NCBI GenBank assembly: GCA_049889775.1 | Contig: JBMHCT010000046.1 | Location: forward strand, 87,850-151,849 | Reading direction: 5' to 3' | DNA: 64,000 nt | DNA from: Jejuia sp049889775 | GTDB taxonomy: Bacteria > Bacteroidota > Bacteroidia > Flavobacteriales > Flavobacteriaceae | In this document: piece by piece, positions 9,583 through 18,414 of the stretch | Position numbering within the stretch: the first letter of the stretch is position 1 | How the letters are laid out: every line of letters begins with the position of its first letter | Notes under the pieces: generated by a model | What the model was told of the DNA's origin: nothing | The model's input: the letters and a program-made list of their open reading frames with translations, nothing else | Database searches by the model: none | Position numbers and translations under genes: made by a program

Positions 9583-9617
9583 TTTAATTAAGATATAAAT
9601 AAAGACGACTGATCACA

Positions 9618-10685
9618 ATGACTGCTTTATTAACAATTATAGTTTTAGTATTTATTTTAATAGCCATTTGGCAGATGGTTAAGATTTTCGATTTAGCCCA
9701 AGCTAAAAGCGAAAGTTCTGGAGTAGCCACCGATAAGGATAATGCTGTTAATGGTTACCTAATGATGGGCTTTTTAGGGTTTATTTATCTTATTACCATC
9801 ATATCAATGGTTAAATGGGGAGATTTACCGTTGCTATCCAATGCTGCTTCAGAACATGGTCCTACCATAGATAATCTTATGATTATTACTTTGGTGGTTA
9901 TCTTCTTTGTTCAAACGGTTACACAATTCTTATTACACTATTACGCCTTTAAATACAGAGGAGAAAAGGGTAAAAAAGCATTGTTCTTTGCAGATAATAA
10001 TAAACTCGAGTTTATCTGGACTATTATTCCTGTTATTGTTTTAGCTGGATTAATTATTTACGGTTTAAGTACTTGGATTAACATTATGGGTGTTGATGAA
10101 AGTGATGATCCATTGGTAGTAGAATTGTATGCGCAACAATTTAACTGGAAAGCGAGATACGGTGGTGCAGATAACACGCTAGGAAAAGCAAATGTGCGCT
10201 TGATAGATATAGATCGTGCCAATATTATAGGTTTAGATGAATCTGATCCTAATGCGCAAGATGATATTATTACTACAGAATTACACTTACCTGTTGGCAG
10301 ACCAGTATTGTTTAAAATGCGTTCTCAAGATGTTTTACACTCTGCATATATGCCGCATTTTAGAGCACAAATGAACTGTGTTCCGGGTATGATAACCCAA
10401 TTTGGGTTTACGCCAACAGTTACTACTTCTGATATGAGACAAACTCCTGAAATTCAGGAAAAAGTGTTAAATATCAATAATATTAGATTAGAGAAAAGTA
10501 AGAAACTAGTAGAAAAAGGAGAGGATGCCCTTGAGCCTTACGAATTTGATTATTTGTTACTATGTAATAAGATATGCGGTAAATCGCATTACAACATGCA
10601 AATGAAAATCATCGTAGAAACTCAAGAGGAATACGATGCTTGGATAAAAGAGCAAAAGGAATTTAAGAACTCTTTAATTAATTAA
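9618..10685 (+). CDS. coxB: Cytochrome c oxidase subunit II (CuA subunit)
   Basis: Subunit II takes electrons into the oxidase through its binuclear CuA centre. The 355-residue protein has four hydrophobic segments: two extra at the N-terminus (residues 3-24 and 47-70), then the usual hairpin (about 84-110 and 130-152). A cupredoxin domain follows. The CuA ligands are visible as H in DVLHSAYMPHFR and as C316, C320, H324 and M327 in CNKICGKSHYNM. There is no fused cytochrome c domain, consistent with direct delivery from alternative complex III. It is 36 bases after actF. Confidence 0.94.
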   Translation: MTALLTIIVLVFILIAIWQMVKIFDLAQAKSESSGVATDKDNAVNGYLMMGFLGFIYLITIISMVKWGDLPLLSNAASEHGPTIDNLMIITLVVIFFVQTVTQFLLHYYAFKYRGEKGKKALFFADNNKLEFIWTIIPVIVLAGLIIYGLSTWINIMGVDESDDPLVVELYAQQFNWKARYGGADNTLGKANVRLIDIDRANIIGLDESDPNAQDDIITTELHLPVGRPVLFKMRSQDVLHSAYMPHFRAQMNCVPGMITQFGFTPTVTTSDMRQTPEIQEKVLNINNIRLEKSKKLVEKGEDALEPYEFDYLLLCNKICGKSHYNMQMKIIVETQEEYDAWIKEQKEFKNSLIN

Positions 10686-10710
10686 TACTAAAGAAAACCG
10701 ATATTAGATT

Positions 10711-12501
10711 ATGTCAGCACACGCAGATACTCACGCTCACGACGATCACGGACATCATCATAAAGAAACATTTATAACTAAATATATATTTAGTCAAGAT
10801 CATAAAATGATTGCTAAGCAGTATCTTATTACAGGTACTATCATGGGAGTTATTGGGATTTTAATGTCTTTAATTTTTAGAATTCAACTCGCGTGGCCAG
10901 AAGAGCCAAATGTAATCTTTGAGGCTTTACTAGGTAAATGGGCACCAGATGGTGTGATGGATGCGGATATCTATTTGGCCCTAGTAACCATACACGGAAC
11001 CATAATGGTATTTTTTGTACTTACAGCTGGTTTAAGTGGAACATTTAGTAACCTACTGATTCCGTTGCAAATTGGAGCCAGAGACATGGCATCAGGATTT
11101 TTGAATATGGTGTCGTACTGGTTATTCTTTTTATCCAGTGTAATTATGGTGATATCGCTGTTTGTTGAAGCAGGACCTGCTGCTGCAGGTTGGACAATTT
11201 ATCCACCACTTAGTGCGTTACCACTTGCTCAGGGAGGTTCAGGTGCAGGTATGACCTTGTGGTTGGTGTCTATGGCAATATTTATTGCGTCTTCTTTGTT
11301 AGGATCACTTAACTACATTGTTACGGTAATCAACTTAAGAACAAAAGGTATGTCTATGACAAGGTTACCTTTAACGATATGGGCATTTTTTATTACTGCC
11401 GTAATTGGCGTAATCTCATTCCCAGTATTATTATCTGCTGCTTTGTTATTAATTATGGATAGAAGTTTTGGAACATCATTCTTCTTATCCGATATATTTA
11501 TTCAAGGTGAAGTATTGCATTATCAGGGAGGTTCTCCTGTATTATTTGAGCATTTATTTTGGTTCCTAGGGCATCCAGAGGTATATATTATTATTTTACC
11601 AGCAATGGGTATCGTATCAGAAGTATTGGCGGCAAATTCAAGAAAACCAATTTTTGGATATCGTGCAATGATAGCATCAATTCTTGCCATTGCGTTTTTA
11701 TCAACAATTGTTTGGGGACACCATATGTTCGTATCTGGTATGAATCCGTTCTTAGGTTCAGTATTTACGTTTACAACATTATTAATTGCAATTCCATCGG
11801 CTGTAAAAGCCTTCAACTGGATTACCACGATATGGAAGGGAAATATACAAATGAATCCTGCGATGTTATTTTCCATTGGTTTCGTATCTACATTCATTAC
11901 AGGTGGTTTAACGGGAATTATCTTGGGAGATAGTGCGCTTGATATAAATGTACATGATACGTATTTTGTTGTAGCACATTTCCATTTAGTAATGGGTATA
12001 TCTGCCTTATACGGAATGTTTGCGGGTATTTATCACTGGTACCCAAAAATGTTTGGCAGAATGATTAATAAAAACTTAGGATATCTCCATTTTTGGGTAA
12101 CAGCAATTTCCGCTTACGGTGTGTTTTTCCCAATGCACTTCATAGGTATGGCTGGGTTACCACGTCGTTATTACACAAACTCTAATTTCCCATTGTTCGA
12201 TGATATTTCTAATGTTAATGTTGTAATAACAGTTTTTGCATTGGTTGGAGGAGCATTTCAGTTAGTGTATTTATATAATTTCTTTGGGAATATTTTCTTC
12301 GGAAAAAAAGCACCACAAAATCCATGGAGATCTACAACTTTGGAATGGACAACACCTGTGGAACATATACATGGTAACTGGCCAGGTGAAATTCCACACG
12401 TACACCGTTGGCCTTATGATTACAGTAATCCTGGTCATGAAGAGGATTTTGTTCCTCAAACCGTTCCTTTAAAGGAAGGAGAAGAAGAACTACATCATTA
12501 G
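10711..12501 (+). CDS. coxA: Cytochrome c oxidase subunit I (heme-copper catalytic subunit)
   Basis: Subunit I reduces oxygen at the heme a3-CuB site and pumps protons. The 596-residue protein has about 12 membrane helices and the full ligand set: an HGT-type heme ligand His (IHGTIMVFF), HPEVY with H288 and the cross-linked Y292, the CuB pair in WGHHMF, and the HFHLVMG motif. HPEVY plus Y indicates an A-type oxidase with a K-channel. The N-terminus is a His-rich tail (eight His in the first 17 residues). It ends the operon and is followed by a strong terminator. Subunits III and IV are encoded about 29 kb downstream. Confidence 0.95.
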   Translation: MSAHADTHAHDDHGHHHKETFITKYIFSQDHKMIAKQYLITGTIMGVIGILMSLIFRIQLAWPEEPNVIFEALLGKWAPDGVMDADIYLALVTIHGTIMVFFVLTAGLSGTFSNLLIPLQIGARDMASGFLNMVSYWLFFLSSVIMVISLFVEAGPAAAGWTIYPPLSALPLAQGGSGAGMTLWLVSMAIFIASSLLGSLNYIVTVINLRTKGMSMTRLPLTIWAFFITAVIGVISFPVLLSAALLLIMDRSFGTSFFLSDIFIQGEVLHYQGGSPVLFEHLFWFLGHPEVYIIILPAMGIVSEVLAANSRKPIFGYRAMIASILAIAFLSTIVWGHHMFVSGMNPFLGSVFTFTTLLIAIPSAVKAFNWITTIWKGNIQMNPAMLFSIGFVSTFITGGLTGIILGDSALDINVHDTYFVVAHFHLVMGISALYGMFAGIYHWYPKMFGRMINKNLGYLHFWVTAISAYGVFFPMHFIGMAGLPRRYYTNSNFPLFDDISNVNVVITVFALVGGAFQLVYLYNFFGNIFFGKKAPQNPWRSTTLEWTTPVEHIHGNWPGEIPHVHRWPYDYSNPGHEEDFVPQTVPLKEGEEELHH

Positions 12502-12529
12502 TTTATAAAATAAGTCTACAGAACTTTAA

Positions 12530-12556
12530 GACCCGTCCATTTGGATGGGTTTTTCT
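12530..12556 (+). terminator. Terminator of the act-cox operon
   Basis: The stem ACCCGTCC/GGATGGGT (one G-T pair) has a short ATTT loop and is followed by a T5 run, 29 bases after the coxA stop. Confidence 0.85.
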
Positions 12557-12574
12557 GTTTAAGATCTTATTTTT

Positions 12575-12620
12575 TCGATGAAATACAAAATATTTTATAT
12601 TTTATCGATGAAATACAAAA
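12575..12620 (+). promoter_or_regulatory. Two 16-bp direct repeats upstream of the type B adhesin operon
   Basis: The 16-mer TCGATGAAATACAAAA occurs at 12575-12590 and again at 12605-12620, 30 bp apart (about three helical turns). It lies in the otherwise empty leader region before the adhesin gene at 12716. A degenerate -7-like box TAAATTGC lies at 12629-12636, so the second repeat would overlap the -33 region. This is a candidate operator. The regulator is unknown. Confidence 0.45.
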
Positions 12621-12715
12621 AAATCAGTTAAATTGCAGTCGGAAAATAGTATAGCATATCATACAGGTATGTACACATTCCGATTTGCTATTAATATGAT
12701 TTTAACAATTCAACA

Positions 12716-15700
12716 ATGAAAACCAAACCAAAATTAGAGTATATGCGTATACCGCTATACTTTAGTCTGTTATTGCTTTTTGTGTCATTGTCCGCTCATG
12801 CTCAGTGTCCTACAATTAGTAATCCTACCCCTCCAGCAATTTGTGACGCCTCTGGTTATACATTTGCTGATTTAAGTACTGACTACGCCACAGACCAAGG
12901 AAATGGTATTGTATGGTACGATGCAGCTACTGGCGGATCGTTATTCAATTCCAATGAACTTGTTTCTGAAGGTACCTATTACGCTGATGATAATTCAGGT
13001 GCATGCGGATCTAGAGCTTCAATTACTGTAGATTTTCAAGTGGATGCCACTGGTAGAATTCTTGATAGAATTTATTGCAGCAATGAAAGTGCCACCATTC
13101 AAACTTATATAGATGACGTACTACAAGTAAGTGTCCCATCGGGAGGTACGGTAGAGATATATAACGATTTCAATCTTACGAATCAAGCTAATCCTACTGA
13201 TACTATCTCTGTAGGTGCTTCAATTTTTTATATTGTATTCGTTGATAGTAGTAACTGCGAAAGTCAAATAGAAATTGGACAAGTAGGTGTTTTTTCTGCT
13301 CCTGCAGATCCAAACCCTGCTACGACACAAGAGTTTTGTTCGGATACGAATCCACAAGTAGGAAATTTAGATCCAGGTACAACAGCTACTAATTTTTCAT
13401 GGTATAGCAATATTGATGGCTCAGGAGATCCAATTCCTCCAGCACTTTCTCTCACTACACCCTTGGTAAATGGTAATACGTATTACATTCAAGTTAACGA
13501 TATATTCTGTGAAAGTAATCCAGTAGCGGTTACTGTAAATATTGATGATCCTGCAGATGCAGGGAATTCAACCACTTTAGAGTATTGTGATACTAGTTTA
13601 CCAGGTTCAAATTTTGATTTATTCAATGAATTAGGTGGTACACCAGAAAATTCAGGAACCTGGTCTGGTCCAATAGCAACATCTAATGGATTTCAAGGTA
13701 CAGTTAATATTTCAGCTGTAACCGCGGGTACATATACTTTTACATACACCGTTCTAGGTACCGGTGCATGTCCAAATGCTACCACAAATGTGGTCATAGA
13801 AGTGTATCAAACTTTTACCTCTGGAACCCCATCAGCGGGAAATCCAGCTTCGTATTGCGAATCTGGTTTGCCTAATGCATTAGATCTGACTTTGTTATTA
13901 GATAATGAAGATCCTAACGGCCAATGGACACTTGGAACAACAAGTACCGATCCCCTGGTAACATCACCAATTGATTTAACAACTGGTGCATTTACCCCAG
14001 GAACTTATAATTTTACATACACACAAAATTTGCTACCTAATCCTTGTCCAGAGGAATCTACCACAGTTCAAGTTGTGGTTTTGGATGATCCAAATGCGGG
14101 TAATCCGTTTAATCAAACATTTTGTGAGAATGATTTAGTAGCCAATTCACCATTTAACTTATTTAATGCTTTGGATGGTTCTCAAGATAATAATTCAGGA
14201 ACTTGGACAGATGCAAGTAATACTACCATTTCAAATTCAATAGATATTACAGCGTTTACTGTAGCCAGTAGCCCATATTTGTTTACCTATACAATTGATA
14301 ATGGTACGTGTTTAGATTCTGAGCAAATTTCGATAACTATTGAAGATGCACCAGAGTCTGGAACGCCAGTAGCAATCTTTTCAGAATACTGCGAAGGAAC
14401 TGCGCCATCGAGTTTTGATTTATTTGATTTATTAGAAAATGAAGATCAGGCAGGTACATGGAACGATGATGATGCAACAGGAGTTTTAACAGCTAATATT
14501 GCGGATTTATCAGGATTAACATCAGGTACTTATAATTTTACCTATGATGTTACACCTATCGGAAGTTGTGATGATGTTGATGTTACAGTGAGTGTAACTA
14601 TTAATCCATTACCCAATTCTGGAAATGATAATAGTCCCGCTCCATTTTGTGAAAATGATCCAATACTGGAAAATACGTTTTATAATATACGCACTTATTT
14701 AGCTGGAGAAGATAATGCAGGTACTTGGAGTGATGACGATAATACAGGTGCTTTGGTAGGACCTAATCGTTTAGATTTTACACAATTGGGAATTGGAACA
14801 TACAATTTTACTTATACAGTAACAGATGTGAATTCGTGTTCTAGTAGCACAACTATTACTATTACTATAGAGGATGCGCCCGAATCTGGAACTCCGGTGA
14901 CTACTTTCCCAGAATACTGCGAAGGAACAGCACCATCAAATTTTGATTTATTCGATTTATTAGAAAACGAAGATCAAGCAGGTACATGGAATGATGACAA
15001 TGCAACAGGAGTTTTAACAGCTAATATTGCAGATTTATCAGGATTAACACCAGGTACTTATAATTTTACCTATGATGTTACACCTATTGGAAGTTGTGAT
15101 GACGTTGATGTTACAGTAAGTGTAACCATTAACCCACTACCAAATACAGGTACACCATCACCAGCAACGTTCTGTGAAAATGATTTAGCACCAAATTCAC
15201 CATTAGATTTGTTTGGGCAATTAGCAGGCGAAGATGCAGGAGGCACATGGAGTGATGATACTAACTCAGGAGCACTTTCGGTAAGTGACGTAGATTTAAC
15301 ATTGCTTACTCTTGGAAGCTATACCTTCACCTACACTATTACAGATGTGAATGGATGTACGGATAGTTCAACGGTTGTTGTTACTATAGAAGATGCTCCA
15401 GAATCTGGAACAGCTAACGCGCCTTTAGAATTCTGTTTAGTAGATGTTGGAATTGTTAATGTAGTGGATTTATTCGCATTATTAGATGGAGAAGATCAAT
15501 CGGGAACTTGGAACGATGATAATGCAACTGGCAATCTTTCTGGAAGCACAGTAAACATTGCGGGTCTTCCTGCCGCAACGTATAACTTTACTTATAATGT
15601 AGATGCCATAGGAAGTTGTGATGATGTTGATGTTACCGTAAGTATTATTATAAATGAAACTTCGGCACCAACAACAGATGCAATACAAGAGTTTTGTGAT

Positions 15701-17413
15701 AATGCAACCGTTGCTGATTTAGCTGCCACAGGAAACAATATTCAATGGTATAATAATGCGACTGGAGGATCGCCCTTAGCTGATGCTACAGCATTGATTG
15801 ATGGAGAGGATTATTTTGCCACTCAGATAGACCCTACTACTAATTGTGAATCTTCTGTTAGAGCTCAAGTTGATGTGACCATTTATCAATCGCCAGACGC
15901 AGGAAATGCCAATACTACTCCAATTATTGCATGTAACGATAACAACGCAATAGATCTATTTAATGGTTTAGATGGAAGTGAGGATACAGGAGGCACATGG
16001 CAAGATGATAATGCCACTGGTGCTTTAAGTGGAAATATTTTAGATGCCACTGGATTAGCCGCTGGTAAATATAGTTTTACTTATCTGGTAACCGCCAATG
16101 CGCCATGTGTTGATGATAGTACTACTATCACAATTACAATTGAAGAACCTCAAAACGCTGGTGCAAATGCAACTTTGGATATTTGTAGTTCAGATGCAGT
16201 GGTAGACTTGTTTACATTATTAGGAACTGCTGATGTAGGAGGCTCTTGGTCGCCTGCTTTAACAAGTGGTACGGGAGAATTCGATCCTTCGGTAGATACA
16301 TCAGGAACATATGCATATACCATTATAAATGCTTGCGGTACAGTAAGTAGTGAAGTGATTGTAAATGTAACCGAAGCACCAAATGCAGGACAGGACTCAG
16401 CTTTAGCAGCATGTGTTGGAGATGGAACAACTGACTTATTCACGCTTTTAGGCACCGATGCCCAAACGGGAGGAACATGGTCACCTGCATTAGCTAGTGG
16501 TACTGGTGTGTTCGATCCAACTATTGATGCTGCGGGAACTTATACGTATACCGTTGTGGCAATAGCACCATGTGCTTTAGATGCCACAGCAAGTGTTACA
16601 ATTACTATTGATGATAGTCCACCGATAACCGTTCTGGATCCAAACCCAGAGTTTTGCTTAGTAGATAACCCAACAATTGCCGATTTAGGAGCAAGTATCC
16701 AAGCAACAGGAACGGTCAATTGGTATGAAGATATGGCATTAACTACCCCATTAAACAGTACGGATGCCTTAGTTGATGGTGAAGATTATTATGCTACCCA
16801 AACTAACAATACAGGATGCGAATCGTCAATAGCTATACAAATAGATGTTACCGTTAATAATACGGCAACACCTTCATTGGACGATCTAAGTCTAGATTAT
16901 TGTATCAATGACGGTCCAACATTAAATACCTTATCACAGAATATTTTAGAGTATGATGATACTTTAGATAATATAGTATGGTATGACGTTGCAATTGGAG
17001 GTACACCTATTTCAGATAATACAGCCTTAGGTGTTGCTACATACTATGCAGCATTGGTAGACCAAAATACAGGTTGTGAAAGCGCGATGAGACTTGAAAT
17101 AACACCTGATGTTACCGTGTGTGGCAAAATAAGTTTACCAGATGGGTTTTCCCCAAATGGAGATGGTGTAAATGATACATACGAAATAGACAACTTAGAT
17201 ATTCTGTATCCAGATTTTGAGTTGGAGATTTTTAATAGAAATGGGAATATAGTCTATAAGGGTAATGCGAGTTCACCACGTTTTGACGGAACTTCAAATC
17301 AAGGGCGTGTGATTGCCAAAGGCGATTTACCAGTGGGTGTATATTTCTACATATTTAGATTTAACAACGGAGTTGATGCTCCAGAACAAGGACGCTTATA
17401 CTTAAGCAGATAA
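12716..17413 (+). CDS. Large repeat-rich T9SS type B cargo / adhesin with gliding-motility-associated C-terminal domain
   Basis: The 1565-residue secreted protein starts with a signal peptide (cleavage near SAHAQC). About a dozen Ig-like repeats of roughly 85-90 residues follow, with recurring FC/YC, LF..L.G.D..GTW.DD..TG and GTY.FTYTV motifs. It ends in a type B T9SS sorting domain (about residues 1480-1565: LPDGFSPNGDGVNDTYEI ... GVYFYIFRF). This is the SprB-like class of cell-surface filament or adhesin, although SprB itself is several times larger. Two repeats are nearly identical at DNA level. The porP/sprF-type gene 26 bases downstream is the expected secretion or anchoring partner. Confidence 0.85.
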   Translation: MKTKPKLEYMRIPLYFSLLLLFVSLSAHAQCPTISNPTPPAICDASGYTFADLSTDYATDQGNGIVWYDAATGGSLFNSNELVSEGTYYADDNSGACGSRASITVDFQVDATGRILDRIYCSNESATIQTYIDDVLQVSVPSGGTVEIYNDFNLTNQANPTDTISVGASIFYIVFVDSSNCESQIEIGQVGVFSAPADPNPATTQEFCSDTNPQVGNLDPGTTATNFSWYSNIDGSGDPIPPALSLTTPLVNGNTYYIQVNDIFCESNPVAVTVNIDDPADAGNSTTLEYCDTSLPGSNFDLFNELGGTPENSGTWSGPIATSNGFQGTVNISAVTAGTYTFTYTVLGTGACPNATTNVVIEVYQTFTSGTPSAGNPASYCESGLPNALDLTLLLDNEDPNGQWTLGTTSTDPLVTSPIDLTTGAFTPGTYNFTYTQNLLPNPCPEESTTVQVVVLDDPNAGNPFNQTFCENDLVANSPFNLFNALDGSQDNNSGTWTDASNTTISNSIDITAFTVASSPYLFTYTIDNGTCLDSEQISITIEDAPESGTPVAIFSEYCEGTAPSSFDLFDLLENEDQAGTWNDDDATGVLTANIADLSGLTSGTYNFTYDVTPIGSCDDVDVTVSVTINPLPNSGNDNSPAPFCENDPILENTFYNIRTYLAGEDNAGTWSDDDNTGALVGPNRLDFTQLGIGTYNFTYTVTDVNSCSSSTTITITIEDAPESGTPVTTFPEYCEGTAPSNFDLFDLLENEDQAGTWNDDNATGVLTANIADLSGLTPGTYNFTYDVTPIGSCDDVDVTVSVTINPLPNTGTPSPATFCENDLAPNSPLDLFGQLAGEDAGGTWSDDTNSGALSVSDVDLTLLTLGSYTFTYTITDVNGCTDSSTVVVTIEDAPESGTANAPLEFCLVDVGIVNVVDLFALLDGEDQSGTWNDDNATGNLSGSTVNIAGLPAATYNFTYNVDAIGSCDDVDVTVSIIINETSAPTTDAIQEFCDNATVADLAATGNNIQWYNNATGGSPLADATALIDGEDYFATQIDPTTNCESSVRAQVDVTIYQSPDAGNANTTPIIACNDNNAIDLFNGLDGSEDTGGTWQDDNATGALSGNILDATGLAAGKYSFTYLVTANAPCVDDSTTITITIEEPQNAGANATLDICSSDAVVDLFTLLGTADVGGSWSPALTSGTGEFDPSVDTSGTYAYTIINACGTVSSEVIVNVTEAPNAGQDSALAACVGDGTTDLFTLLGTDAQTGGTWSPALASGTGVFDPTIDAAGTYTYTVVAIAPCALDATASVTITIDDSPPITVLDPNPEFCLVDNPTIADLGASIQATGTVNWYEDMALTTPLNSTDALVDGEDYYATQTNNTGCESSIAIQIDVTVNNTATPSLDDLSLDYCINDGPTLNTLSQNILEYDDTLDNIVWYDVAIGGTPISDNTALGVATYYAALVDQNTGCESAMRLEITPDVTVCGKISLPDGFSPNGDGVNDTYEIDNLDILYPDFELEIFNRNGNIVYKGNASSPRFDGTSNQGRVIAKGDLPVGVYFYIFRFNNGVDAPEQGRLYLSR
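14341..15148 (+). repeat. Near-identical internal repeat pair within the adhesin gene (528-bp period)
   Basis: About 275 bp starting at 14341 recur with high identity 528 bp (176 codons) later, starting near 14869. Both encode EDAPESGTPV...EYCEGTAPS, ENEDQAGTWNDD and IGSCDDVDVTVSVTINPLPN. A third, more diverged copy begins near 15389. Most differences between the first two copies are silent or single bases, which points to recent duplication or gene conversion. Confidence 0.8.
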
Positions 17414-17439
17414 TTTATAGATACAAAAGATTTAAAACG

Positions 17440-18396
17440 ATGAAACATTTAAATACATATCATAAAATAGCTGCTTTGTTAAGTTTGATGTTCATATCAC
17501 TTCAAAGCTTTGCACAACAAGATCCTCAATTCACACAATATATGTATAACATGAGTGTGATTAATCCAGCTTATGCCACTGCAGAAGAAGGTATTTTAAA
17601 CCTTGGTGGATTGTATAGAACCCAGTGGGTAGGTTTAGAAGGCGCACCTTCAACAGGAACCTTTTTTGCCCATACCCCAATTAATGACAAGATTGAAATG
17701 GGAATTTCATTCACCAACGATAATATCGGTGATATCGTAAACGAGAATGACATTTTTGCAGATTTTGCTTATGTGTTACCCGTTGGTATTGAAACCAAAA
17801 TTTCCTTCGGCTTAAAAGCCGGTATTCGCATGTTTGATACCAATTTTAATGGGTTACAATTACAGAGTGGGGGAATCAGTTCAGATATTGCCTTCAATGA
17901 AAATATCAATAGAGTATTTCCAAACTTAGGTATCGGTGCTTTCTTCTTCACCGACAATTATTATTTAGGCTTGTCTGCTCCAAATATGCTATCTACTAAG
18001 CACCTTGAAAATGAAAACGGTATTAAGGCAACAGGTGTTGAAAGTGTACATTATTTCTTTACAGGAGGCTATGTGTTCGATATCAATTCAAATTTAAAAT
18101 TGAAACCAGCCTTTATGGGTAGAGCGGCAAAAGGTGCACCTTTAGCTTTAGATATTACAGCAAATGTTTTAATGAATGAAAAATTGGAGGCTGGATTAGG
18201 CTACCGATTAGGCGATGCCATAAGCGCATTGGTAAACTTCAGGGTAACGCAAGATTTACGAATTGGTTATGCGTATGACTATACAACAACCAATTTAGGC
18301 GATTTCAATTCAGGATCACATGAAATATTTATTCTGTTTGATGTGGATCTCTTCGGATTTAAAAATGGATACGACCGTTCACCAAGATTCTTCTAA
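17440..18396 (+). CDS. PorP/SprF family outer-membrane protein
   Basis: The 318-residue protein has a signal peptide (ending QSFAQQDP) and the family hallmark just after it, QDPQFTQYMYNMSVINPAYA. A beta-barrel pattern follows, ending in FILFDVDLF...SPRFF. PorP/SprF proteins are T9SS-associated outer-membrane barrels needed for secretion or surface attachment of type B cargo, and each is often paired with one cargo. The location between the type B adhesin (26 bases upstream) and the PorE-like OmpA gene (18 bases downstream) fits this pairing. Confidence 0.9.
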   Translation: MKHLNTYHKIAALLSLMFISLQSFAQQDPQFTQYMYNMSVINPAYATAEEGILNLGGLYRTQWVGLEGAPSTGTFFAHTPINDKIEMGISFTNDNIGDIVNENDIFADFAYVLPVGIETKISFGLKAGIRMFDTNFNGLQLQSGGISSDIAFNENINRVFPNLGIGAFFFTDNYYLGLSAPNMLSTKHLENENGIKATGVESVHYFFTGGYVFDINSNLKLKPAFMGRAAKGAPLALDITANVLMNEKLEAGLGYRLGDAISALVNFRVTQDLRIGYAYDYTTTNLGDFNSGSHEIFILFDVDLFGFKNGYDRSPRFF

Positions 18397-18414
18397 TAGT
18401 TAATACAAGGAACC

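Noticed and set aside
11523..11933. Open frames of 124 codons on both strands within coxA
   Set aside because: The coxA frame carries the HPEVY, HH and HFH ligand motifs here. The others are shadows with no recognisable features.
12716..17413. Adhesin repeats considered as a CRISPR array or DNA-level satellite
   Set aside because: The period is hundreds of bases, the frame is open throughout, and differences are mainly silent, as for protein repeats. No short direct repeats with unique spacers occur anywhere in the window.
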